Part shown: piece after piece, positions 25,163 to 37,700 of the stretch
Layout: each line of letters begins with the position of its first letter
Numbering within the stretch: the first letter of the stretch is position 1
Assembly: GCA_910591455.2 (NCBI GenBank)
Contig: OU342817.1
Span: 15,654,415-15,718,414, forward strand
Length of the DNA stretch: 64,000 nt
Direction of reading: 5' to 3'
Source: Pholis gunnellus
Taxonomy: Eukaryota > Chordata > Actinopteri > Perciformes > Pholidae
Notes under the pieces: generated by a model
Told to the model about the DNA's origin: nothing
The model's input: the letters and a program-made list of their open reading frames with translations, nothing else
Database searches by the model: none
Made by a program: the position numbers and the translations under genes

Positions 25163-26871
25163 CTGTAGTGGAGATGTAAAGAGAGGAGAGGAGAGGAGAA
25201 GGAGACGACAGGACAAAGAGAGGAGGAGCTCAAAAAGGAGACAATGGAGAGCAGATTGAAGAGATGGATGTGGAGATAGAGACAAGGTCAGTGTGAGGCT
25301 GGAGGGACACTTTTACCAGGCAGGGAATTAGGGCCATGTAAGCACTTTTTTTTCTGTCCGATTGCTTAACAAGTTTTAATGACATCAAACTCTGCTCTCA
25401 CTAGAAAAACATTAGAGGTGATATTTAAAAATAAACCCACACCTGCTAAAGAAATGCACAAACTGACTGAATCTTGAGTCTGACTGTCAAAACAATAGAT
25501 TTAAAAAAAGAGTTTTTTTTGCGGAGAGTCAGATGAGAGGATCAATACCACTCTCTACAGCAGCTAGCAGCCAACATGCTTAGCTTAGCATTAAGACTGG
25601 AGACAGGGGGAAACTTGCATGGCATTAACAGGTGAAGAATTCCACCCACCAACTTGAATTATTTCTAATGGCCAGCAGGGGGCGACTCCTCTGGTTGCAA
25701 AAAGAAGTCTGATTGAATAGAAGTCTATGAGAAAATAATGCTACTTCTCACATTGTAAACATGAGTTTATGGTCTCAATCGCTATATTTTCAAGTTGTCT
25801 TCATTTCAGCATGGTGTTCATTTCGTAAATCATGGTCCCATTTAGAGTAAAATGCCAATTCAAGACTTAAAAACCGTAGTCCACAAACCAATGGCTGACG
25901 TCATGGTGACTACGTCCACTTCTTATTTACAGTCTGTGGTTGTTTTATCATATTTACCAGACAGACGTGAGTGGCGTCGATATTATTTCATCCAACTTTC
26001 AGCAAGACAGTGAATAAGCTAATTTTCTAACCCTATTTCAAAATGTCAAAGCCTATTAACTTCAAATGTGTACACTTAAAATGACTGCCAACCCTGAACT
26101 ATAAATCTGTCCTATCTTCAGAGCACTAATTTAAATAATGGAACTTTTAGAGAATTAAAACTAGGAAGGTAATCGATCACAGTAAATGCACTGTAATGTC
26201 ATAGCAAGATCATTTAAAAAAAACTCCTTGTTGCTAATATATTATCTGAAACAAGATAGTCGTCTGCTAAAGCAAAACATTTTTAATTGAAGACATACAC
26301 ATATATGTTTTGCCTTCGGTTAACCCTAACCCTTAACCACTGCGACCACTGCAAAATGTTAATTGTGCTGGAATAAAGGCCGTAATAGTTTTCATCCCAC
26401 ATGTCATGTAATTGGGTTGAATATCTGAAATAGTACACCCAATGTATAGTAATCTGGAAGTACACGCATAACCACAAAACGAAAGTCTTTCTCGTACCTT
26501 CGATGGGCCTGGGCACAAAGTGTGACGAGGGCTTCGTCTTCTTGACCCGGTTGCCCTTCATGACTTGTCCCTCCTTGGTGAGGCCGAGGAACCAGGCCCG
26601 GCCCGACTCCTGCTGCCGGTACACAGTGGACGAGTAGATCACATAGTAGTTCTCGAAAACGGACTCCTTGAACTTGCACTCAGGTGTGAACATCTCCTGC
26701 AAAAGAAAAAAGAAAAAAGAGAGACTGAAGGATACAGATAGCACACGGTATCCACATGAATACAGACACAACAAAACAGGGGGAAAAAAGGAAGCTGTGT
26801 CTGTTTCACTCTGCCAATATTGGCTCTCATCGCTAGCATGTGTACACTGCCAAGGTCAGTAAACATACTGT

Positions 26872-26906
<35 letters not shown>

Positions 26907-27392
26907 TATCCTTGGAATCTAAGTAATAGTCTTATTAGAATAATGGTGAACAACAATGGAAGATTGTTATCTTTTTTGCTTCATTATCAAAGCAGCAAGT
27001 CAAGGAGAAAGTCAAGGGGACACACGGGAGGTGGAGAGGAATGACACGAAAAAGGGGGACGAGCCAGATATTTGATACACTGTCGGGACTAGGAGCGGTG
27101 CCAGATTATGGTCGAGACAGTTCAGCAGACAAAACCCTGCCCTCCACTGTCTTACCCCTAACAAATCTAAGATGCATTCATTTGTGAACGCGATGGAGAT
27201 AATGGTGGAACAGCTGGCTCGGTGGATTCTGTGTGGTCTCAATTCAAGCAAACTTTGTACCGTACTGTCTGTGTGTGTGTTTGGGTTTCGGTGATGTATT
27301 TCATGCATTAATATCTCATGCGGAGTTCTGTGCCCTTTTAAGGTTGTCCAGTTGACTGACAGCCCAATTTTGCTTCCTGCTGGAGGTGACTG

Positions 27393-27487
<95 letters not shown>

Positions 27488-29493
27488 CACAAGCAGTGCT
27501 TTGGCAATACTGTATTTTATTATGATCATGCCAATAGAGCTATTTGAATTTGAGAGATAGAGAGAGAGGGGGAAGAAGCTTAGAAAAGTTGGGTTAAAGG
27601 GTGGGTCACCCAAATTAGAAAAAATAAGACAAGTACCTATTGCTAACCCTGCAGTTATTAACTTTTGTTCATGCTTACACTCCAATACAACGAAGGTGGA
27701 AGGGATTTTGCCTTCGATGCTCAAAGCAGTGAAACAGTGTCTTTGCGGAAATGTTTTTCAGCTACTGAGGTCTGTTGATTATCCAAAGTAAAAGCTACAC
27801 TGACTTTGAAAAGTATGGAGCCCGCAAGCGGCCATCGAGAGAAAGATAAATATATCGAGGTAAAAATGTTTTAATTTGTGCTCAATTTAATGAAATCGTT
27901 CCCACATGTTGGTTAATTTGTGCGCACATGATAAAGCAAACACAGCAGACCATCCTTTCTGCCCGAAGCATGAAGTGCAGTACACTAGCCTCAAGAAGCC
28001 TATACGTACATCCACCAGTAACCAGAACGTTTTCCAGAACCTTCCAATTAACCAACTATGAAGTCAAAATTAAGAGGCTGGATCGCCGAAGAACTTTGCG
28101 CTCAACACTGTTGTGCTCTATTCAACAATTAAATCACAAATACATTGTTTGTATGGATATGAATGTTGATGACACAGCAAAAAAGGGCATGCACACAAAG
28201 CGTGGCGAACGAGATGGGGTCCGCGTTTCAAGACGTGTCGGGTTGGTTGCCGACATCGCCGCGTACTCCCGATGCTCTGAGGACCGTCCGCCGCGGTTGA
28301 CAGTCTTGAATCGCTTGTGCGAACCACACCCGTTGTTTGGTTCATGAAAGTTGTCAACATGTTTTGATAACTCATCCCCAAGCTAAAGTAAAGCTTCATT
28401 TAAAAGTCTAGGGACCAAGGACAAGTGCAGGTGACGGCTAGAATGAAAGACTTGGCCTTGTGCAAGGCAAAAAAGAAGGCCTATTTAATTCGTGCCCACG
28501 AATTATTCAACATGTGGGAACAATATAATTAAATTGAAGCCATGAATTATAACTTCTGTGCACAAATTAATCAAAACGTGGGAACAAACTAATTAAATTG
28601 AGTTAATAGATTATATATTGTGCGTGTGAATTAGCAAATCGTGGCCTCCTATATCTATTTTTCTGCTCTCAGCACCTCAAACTAAATTCCATTCATCCAC
28701 TGTATTGGGTTGGAGGAACAAATCTCAGAGCAGTTTATCTCAAAACCTGGGCAAATTAAACCTGATCTATAGTTGTTAGTAGTTAGACACCACTAGCGTT
28801 AAGTGAGGAAATATGTGTTTTTGTTATTCAGGTGTAATTACCCTTAAAAAGCTGTTTGCAGGAAAACCAACTCTAAAGTGTGACCTGTTAAACGTATTGA
28901 TTTTTTGGCCACTCGTTGACATATTACCACCTTAAGCCCTGATCACACCGAGATGTGTTGCTGAAAGGGCATCACTAGAAAGGCATCGATGAAAACCTTG
29001 AATCAAAACAATAAGGTCACAAATTGCGAGACAGACTACGAGGGAATCTGCAGAGTTCGGTGATGCGTGGGTTTGTCACTATCAACCTTTCACATTATGT
29101 AGTAATTTGACTTTGTGCGATTTGTGCCGCTTTCGCCCAATCGCATGGCACACTCGCATTAGCACAGCAATAGCAGGCTGTGTAAAGGACTCTGGGAAGG
29201 TGAGGTCACATGGTCGGCTGTGCGTGGAGACGTCTAGCTGGTCGGCAGGAGGGAGGACAAGCTCTGTGGAGAGCTGGCGGCTGACTTTATCTGGGCCCGC
29301 TGACACACCGTCAAACAGCCGACGTCTCTGGCTCTGTCGGGGGGGCACTGGGGGGTCACGCCGTCCCCGTCTGGCTGCCTGTGTGTTTGCGTGTGAACAT
29401 ATGTGTTTGAGTGGGTGGGGGGGCAGACAGTGATACATTACACACCAGCAGGCGTCGTCCCATCTTCATCTGTTTGGAGCCAAAATCAGGCCG

Positions 29494-29534
<41 letters not shown>

Positions 29535-32500
29535 ACACAGAAGTGCGCTCTAGAATCCTACCCTTCACAATCAGTCACTTCGCAAATTCATCCACAAGGA
29601 CAACACTCTGTTACTGTCCATGAAAAGGGCTAGGAGCAGTTTAGAAAGCACCCTGCGGCTCGGGAATGATAGGGGTGGAATGTAAGTGACTTTGAAGTCT
29701 TTGACAGAGTACCTTGCTTGTGGATGACAGAGTGGAAATATGAGGTGAAGAGACGAGGTCTGAGTCTCTCTCCTGATTAATGGGATCTTCTTAAAGGACA
29801 CGCCTGAACCATAGAACCACAGAGGGAAGGAAGAGCACAGAAATACACACTGGCGAACGGCTACATGCGCACACGTACTCAACGCAAAACACCCGACGGG
29901 TTCGCGCCGTCGCTTCCTCTGCCAGGAAAACGTAATCAACGTGTTGTTACCGCGGCAAGACAAAAGACGTGCTACGTTTCAGCACTAACAGTGCTGTGCT
30001 CATCAATGATGAACTATTCATAAGGGCGCTTATTTATATTCCGTGGTGCTCTGAAGGAGCGAGGCGAAGGACTTGTTAGTGAAACTGGGCACGTGAGACT
30101 GCTCGCTCTCTAACATGAGGGAGCTGAAGATAAACAAACACAGGAGTGTAGTGAACAAACACCATAAAGCTGAGAACAGAATAGAAATGCTTCACCAGTT
30201 TCAGCCCACAACAATTTAAATTAATTTAAACCAAAAGACTTATTTGTATTTTATGGTACGTTATACTTCGACTCCACTTCAGTTCAGAGGATGAAGAATT
30301 GATTTACTTTTCACTCCACCACGTTTGATACCTTTAGTTACTTATTTACTTTGCAGATTTATATTAATAACAAAATATAATCAACAAATAAAAGATGACG
30401 CATTATTCTGGATAAAAGATAAGATTTAAACAGATTTAGTGATCCCTAATTGGCCATTCTGCATTATGAGTACCCTTTTCTTTTGGTACTATAAGTATAG
30501 ATATAAATTGTAGTGTTCAACTTGTGTTTGATGTAATATGTTCCTAATTATGGTTAGATTCAATATGTTGAAAACGTATTTGAAAATTAAACAAATACAA
30601 TTCCAAATCTGAAATCTGAAAACTTTATTCACAAACATTACACAAATCAGTAGTGAAAAGCTGTCATCTAACCGTCTGGTGATATAATAAAATGAAACAA
30701 ATATGTTGCAGCAAAGGCATTTAGTTGTTCCTGCACTGATTGAGAAAGGAGGGAGCCGTTGGCCCCCCTAATTTACGCCCCTGTCCCACATTGCGAATGA
30801 GAATGGACGAAAAAAATTAAAAACTTGTCGACTAAAACGCCACACGCAAGCTTAGATGCTTGCAGCAGGTGTACTACTGAAAATGGCCCAGGCCGGGAAT
30901 CCACATGTCTATATTATGTCGTTGGTATAAAACTCTGAAATTAATCTGTCGCCTCTGATAAGAAGAAAAGAAATCTCCCGAGCAACATCTTTGGCTAACA
31001 AAGTAACATTTTAAATGCAGGACTTAAAGACTCTTAAAAACCCACCAGTCCATCAGCTTGGTTGGGGTTTTGAATAGTAAAAGGTTCTCATCACCAAAAT
31101 GCAGCATGTTCTTGACACTGAAAAACATACTGAAGCATTTTGATGACTATTAAACCTTTTACCATCATTCAAAACATTGTTGATCACCATTTAACCATAA
31201 CCCTAAGTGTGCCAAATTACCCTCTCGCCACTTAAGGTATTTAGACGACATCTTTGGCTTCTGCGCCCACTCGTTAGTTGAATTACACAGTTTCAAAGAC
31301 ACATCTAGGGCATAACATCCGACAACAAAAGGTGGAATTCCTAGATACACAGGTTTTCTTCTCCAATTTGATGGCAAATGTGTACTTTTAAAGATAAAAA
31401 GCTATAAGGCATGCCTTATTGCATAAAAGTAGCTACCATCCTTACCTGTTTATCTCCTAACTTATCAGGTTGCATAGGCTATGTACTTATAGTGAGGATA
31501 AGTGGCCACTCGCACTCTCTTTTCTGCTCTAAATCGAGATGAATTGCCTCTAGGCTACTGGGTTGCCAACAGAACTGTGTTGAACGCATCCTGAATCCCA
31601 AACACATAGTGGCTCCATCCGAGGAGGGACGCAGCTCTCCATTAAGGAGCGCTGCTGCTGCCGGCAGGCGTCCATTTGACTTTGGAATAAGTGGGGGATA
31701 TGGGAGAGGGGGGGGGGGGGGCTCCATTTAAATATGAGCCTGAGCCACTGGTGTATCAGAGAGATTTAGCCTCAGTGAGAATCCCAGTCTGCCATGGAAC
31801 TCCCGGGAAGCTCATTATTATTCTGGTAGAGAGATTCAGGTCGGGGATTGTCTAGACATTACTTAAACTGAAAACTGAAAAACTCTCCCCCCCCCCCCCC
31901 CCCCCTGTTTATCATTTTGTTTGTCGTACTCTGAAAGTCATTCACATTCACTGAAGGTTCTGTCCTTCCCTTAACTTCCTCCGGGGAGGATATTGATGAT
32001 GTCTAATTTCCTGATGCTCTTTACTGACTTTACTTTTTTTGTCTCTTCACCTCGGGAGCACCGTCTTTAGCGCCATCATCTCACACAAGCAATTTAATAA
32101 TGTGCATGTACACTAAAGCTAAAGCAGTAAACTGACAGAAAATTAACCCCCGAAAGGTTGATAAACAATTAGTTGCGCTTGACCAAAGAAATTCTTATTC
32201 GACTTCCACTTTTGTCGACTAATCGACGAGTTGATTTAATTGACAGATCTGTAAAACTGAGTTCCTCCACGAAGAATCACGCAAAAGCATCACTTTAAAT
32301 CTTGTGTTTACCAGAGATGTGCTCATGAGTCTTTTGGGAAATAAGTCATTCAGCTTGAAAAAAAAGCATAAAAAAACACTAATCTATTAAAGAAATCTTT
32401 AGGCCAATTAGTCGACTAATCGACTAAGAGGGGGGCAGCCGAATCATTTATGACATTTATTAGACTAAACAATTAAGCAATAAAGTTAATAAAACTATCA

Positions 32501-34673
32501 TTAGTTGCAGCCCTAATGCACCCAAAAACTCACACAGACTTCACTCACGTTTTAATTCGACTCTCCTAACTTCTCCGAACCATTTTTGTTCCAGACAGAA
32601 AAGATCAAGACATGCCATCATCATTTGTCACCCGAACAAAATCTGAAATCTCTTCTTGACCTTCCACCTCCCTCTCAGTCGTCCCTCAGGGCCTTAAGTG
32701 AAGGTTTTACTGCAACACATTAGTTTTTTTTCTGTGACATAAACAAGAAGCTGTAAAATTAGTAGCCGATTGAACGGTTCAGAGGCTGCTGTGTGTGCAG
32801 CTATGGACAGATGTGCCTGTTCGAGATAGATGGATAGATAGATAGATAGCTCGCGCAGAGAACAGTGGTTACTGCTGTGCAGTAAACTAGGTCATATTGA
32901 GAAGTGCTATAAATAATGGAAGGGAGCTCTTCATTGTAGATGCTCAGCCCCCACGCACTTCATCGCTAAACACTCCACACAAGCATTATCACCCTGCTCA
33001 CCCGTTGCTACATCAGCTTCCCATCTGCAACAGCCTCGACCGTGAGCTCTGCACTCCCAGCAAGAAAAGCCAACCAGCGACCAAGCGTGTGAGTTCACCA
33101 CCTAATTAACGGTAACGGGCCAGTTACCTGACACCTAGATGACACACTGACAGAAAGGCTTCCCAAAGTTGCAACACAACAACCGCTCAGTATCATCTCC
33201 CATAGAAGACGAAGCTCGTCGCATTTTCTCCACATAAGACAACAAAACAAGCAGTGACCATACTTATGGTTCATAAGGCAAAAAAGAGTGTAATGGAGAT
33301 CTTTCAAGACGAGGGAGGATAGCGAATAAGCGAGGGAGGTGCAGGGGGAGGAAAAGATAAAGATCTGGACAAATAACAGTAAAAGTAAATGTGTAAGTAA
33401 TAAGATGATGAAAGTGAAGGACTTCTTTTATAGCGCCGATTGCATCATGAGGGCTCTCACTAAAGTGTGAATACAGAACAGAAATGTTCTCCTTTACAGT
33501 CCTCTTGCAGCACAGTGTCTTATCACAAACATGATCTGTGTTGGTAAATTAAGCTGGTAAATAATGGGAGTTCGAGAGAGAAACGGAGGCTATTTGAGCT
33601 TTGCATGTTAATTTAGCCTCTTTATGAGCACTCTGTGGCTCTTCAAGGCTTATGAGCCTTCCTGTGATCCGGCCCGCCACCCGCGTTTCTGCCTACAAAC
33701 GCATGCTAATTTCCCATGCTTCACATCTGAGGAGCCGGACCTCCTCCATATGGCCAGAGAGTTCGTTCGCTGTATAGTTTTGATTAAAATGGACCTTCAG
33801 CTCTGACTGCAAACATGTTTTTGCCTTCTGACCAACACCCTCTTCTCCCCGGGATAGAAACATCAAAAATATGTTCCTCCGCCTCTGCCTCTGACATCCT
33901 GAATCACTTGTAATGAATAATTATCATGACCCAAATGAGGATTTCATCAAGGGTGTGTGTGTGTGTGTGTGTGTGGGAGGTCATACAGCATCTCCAACTT
34001 GTGGGCTATTTAATGAATTGAAAGACTTTTGACGTAGATAGGTGGGTGGAGGGTTATTATAAGCCTCATAGTAGGGCTGTGAATTGTGCACTTGTTTATG
34101 AGCCTTTTAGTTATGAATGAATCCGTCTATCAGGGTGAGTCATAACAGCCTGCGCATTTATCGTACGTCCTTCTTTGAACTTTTGAGCGATCTGTGGAGA
34201 CACTGAGTTGCGCTGAAGTCATACTGAGCGAGAACGCTTGCTCCACCGAAAATGGTGGCGCTGAATTTATTCGGCTTTTAAAAAAAAAGAATTGCAGCAT
34301 GCACGCCGTTTATGTGGTCCGCTTCAAAATGTTCTCATCTCTCTCGCAGTAAAAGCGGCAGACATAACAGACACTGGATTTCACTGTGTCCTTCACGGAT
34401 TTTTACAAGTACTTTTGACAAAGAAAAAAAAATATATTGGCAGTTTGTGAATTCCAGCTCTTGACAGACATTCATCATAACTGTCTGGCGATCAGATGTC
34501 CGCCACAATGTCCCTCAGCCGAGGTTTGTGGGTAACGCAGCCCTCCCATCTTCTTCTGTCTTCGTAGCACCATGAGACTGACGGTTATATAACCATGCCA
34601 ACTAGGGATATCTTCCTGTCTCTACATCTCTGCCTATGCCCCCCCCCCCACCCCCCCCCACTTCTCTGGCACA

Positions 34674-34751
<78 letters not shown>

Positions 34752-37700
34752 CTTCCACTGCAGCTCATTTCCACAAACGTGCTCCAGAAACATCTCCCTC
34801 ATCCTCAATGCCATTAGCCATGACTTAATGTTTTCTCCGACTGGCATCTGTGACTGGGTCCACCAACGCCTGTGCATCTGCTACCCACACCAGCCTATAT
34901 GCTCCTCATATCCTACACTGCAGATGAAGTATCCGTCTTCATATTTACTCCCCTACTGAGTCTTGAAATTAGTTTTTTGGGTTTGTTTTAACCCAAAAGG
35001 AGTATTTCTGCCAATGTGGTGAGATGATTCCAATGCAGTATATTTGGCTGATATAACAAAGAACTGAACAAGTGCAATGTTTCCCAGCTCAGATTCATCT
35101 AAAAAGTGCAGTGTGTATATCAAAAAAACTTAAAGGAAGCAACACCAGCATCAAAAGCACAATGAAATTCAGTGGAAATTCAGTTTACAGCTGCTGCATA
35201 ACGAACCTCCGTTAGTTGCAGGTAAAATAAGAAGAGGCCATTTTTGAGCACTGAACTTGATGTCAAATTAAATGTAAAACATGCGTGGTGCTGCTTCAAC
35301 AACAAAGAGGGGGGGGGGGGGGGAATAAGCGCTGCACGGCAACACAAAGAGCTCTCGAATGGAGCAGAGATGAAAGGGGCTTAGAAGGGTCTTTGCTGCA
35401 GTGGGATATTATAAGAGGCAACAAACAGAACAAAAACACAACACGTGTAAATGAACAAACACACATTCTGGTGACACACGTGCACAACCTACGTGACTGG
35501 AGCAAAGTGGCTGTATCTTACCGAGCTGTAGAGCATGCCCTCTCCATTCATGGCGATGTAGAAGCCATTCTTCAATCCCTGGATGGCCACCACTCTCAGA
35601 CCCACAGGAATAAGATTAAACAGGGCTGCAGAACAGACAGAGTGAGGTCGAGGGAGGGACAGCCGGACAGATACGAAGAGACAGAGAGACATCAGACAGA
35701 AAGGACAGAATAGGACAATTGAGTTTCCACTCAACTCTTGTAGACGTGACATTCTCTGATCTCTGTTTTTTTGGCTGTCAGCAGTGAAGTGCGGGGGATA
35801 AACAGTGGGAACATTGACGCACCTCATTGTGACAGTGAAGCATTAACGTTAAAGCAGAAACCCAGAACTTTCTCGTACAAAAAAAGAAGGCAGAGCATCC
35901 AACGATGAATACTATAAACCGAGCTGAATACAAATATATTCGATATTTACTAAAGGGATGAAATGACACATGACTAAATTCTGTGCTAGCCAAAAGCTCT
36001 GGTTTGATTAGGCGTAGTTGGCATCGAACGCGGTAATAAGCTGATTGAGAACATTTGTTTTCAGGACTTTAATGTTAAATAACATTGTGCACACGACCCG
36101 CATTACATTTCAAGTGTGGTCTCAAAGATCTTTGGTCAATCATCTAAGAGGCTTTATTTAAATCTGTAAACAAGCTTGATTTGATTCGACTTCCTGTTAT
36201 CTCTGGAAAAGTTCTATTGAAAAAAGCTCTTCTCTATCGAAAGGTTCCACTGAATGGACGGTGACTTTCATGGGCGTACGTTTGATGAAGGTGTGAGGAC
36301 ACTCTTTATTCCCTGTACTGTTGGGATGATTGTTCTGCAGGTGGCGATGGGGACTATCAGATAAAGCTGGCTGGGACGAGATGAAACGTGACAACACGGG
36401 TCTGTCCTCCGAACAGATTCAATTTCACTCGATAAATATCGACGCGCTGCTTTCGCCTGCCAATGGTTTAACTCTGCCCTTAGGCCACTGGTACAAGTGA
36501 TACACACTGGCCACTCTTGCAGTTTTGAATACCCTTGAGGGGCCAGATCTTTGAGATCGGCCTACCCTGGCAGAATGTGAGTCCGTTAGCACCTTCAATT
36601 TTGTTTTCTCAGGCTTTTCAATCTCTCTTTTCCGTCATAACTCTCTCCTTTCCCTCCGTCTGTTCCCCCGCTCCTCTTTCCATTTGCCTTTCCTGGCTGC
36701 TGCCTTTGTCGCTCAGTTGACTGGCAGTGTCTCTCAGACGCAGAGCCCACATTTCTGTCACGTATCACTCAAGCCCAGAAGTGTTCCACTCTGGACCACC
36801 TTCACCGATCAAAACATACTTGCAACAGGGCCCCTCGAAAGACTCACATAATAGCTTGGCTTGAAAAGTGGGAGGAAAAGAGGCATATAATATGGCACGC
36901 TAGTCCACCATTTTGCTATGATTATGATCTGCCGTCCCTGCTCTCATTTGCCTGCCAAAGACAAACACAACAGACAGGAGCTGTTGTTAAGTTACCTTCT
37001 AAATGTACCTTCTATTTGCAGCTCCTGCAGTTGATGGATCTCATAATTACTACTGTTGGGAGTACCTGATTGCTATTCCTCTTCCTTAATAACCTCAATC
37101 GTATCTCTCAGCGAGAACAGAGAGCGACTGGCATGGTGCAGAGTCGACAGATTTTGAGGAATCAAACAAGGAAGGGTTCAAACAACCCGATAAAGCCGAA
37201 ATCCTTGAAACGGGCTATTCTTCCAGTGGAGCGGTAATCGGCTACAAGCAAATACTGCAGGTAGGCTAAAGGACGTGCATTTGATGTGAGGAATACAGGC
37301 GCAGCGGGAAAATAAACCCTGCAGGACAGGTTTAGAGAAACACTGAGCCAAACTTCATATGCCAAGGGCACGTCTCCAAATCCAGAGAGAAATGCAAATA
37401 AAAGATGGGAGAGCTGGTCTATACAGTACAGTTGTGTGAGGTGTTTGTTCTTATATATATATTGTTATATACAGTGAAATTAGTGACGGGGTCTTCAACT
37501 AAGAGAAACAGTCTTGGTTTCATCTAATCCATCAACCAGGAGCATCAGAGTCAGATGGAGTGTGAACGCCCGACAACGCCCGCAGGTGTCTCATAACCAG
37601 CAATATCTTTCTGGAGCTGCAGCGTGTGCCGGTAATTAAGGCAAGCGATCAACTGACGACAGTCAAAATGAATAACTGTTCAAATTGGAACATGGGTGTT

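Larger units (their letters stand above)
25163..26497 (-). other. fgf12 intron 4, mostly a dispersed repeat
   Basis: A 1.3-kb phase-1 intron. About 25,555-25,940 is interspersed repeat (separate entry). No additional exon was seen. Confidence 0.7.
26697..35521 (-). other. fgf12 intron 3 (8.8 kb)
   Basis: Phase-0 intron with (CA)n at 26,876-26,903, (GA)45 at 27,396-27,485, an inverted-end element at 27,881-28,602, (CA)n at 29,497-29,532, a C-tract at about 31,888-31,905, a repeat at 32,160-32,515, GATA units at about 32,826-32,849 and (CA)n at 34,688-34,748. The stretch 33,560-33,950 is repeat-free and rich in TTAATTT/TAATTAT motifs. It resembles conserved non-coding sequence, but this cannot be tested without alignment. 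Confidence 0.6.

Noticed and set aside
27928..28347. 139-codon plus-strand open frame
   Set aside because: It sits inside an inverted-end repeat element, has no recognised domain, and starts in the terminal repeat. Treated as part of the element, not a gene.
29082..29438. Minus-strand frame of 118 codons with CpG-rich sequence
   Set aside because: No recognisable domain, no good splice signals, and an equally long overlapping plus-strand frame. Likely chance.
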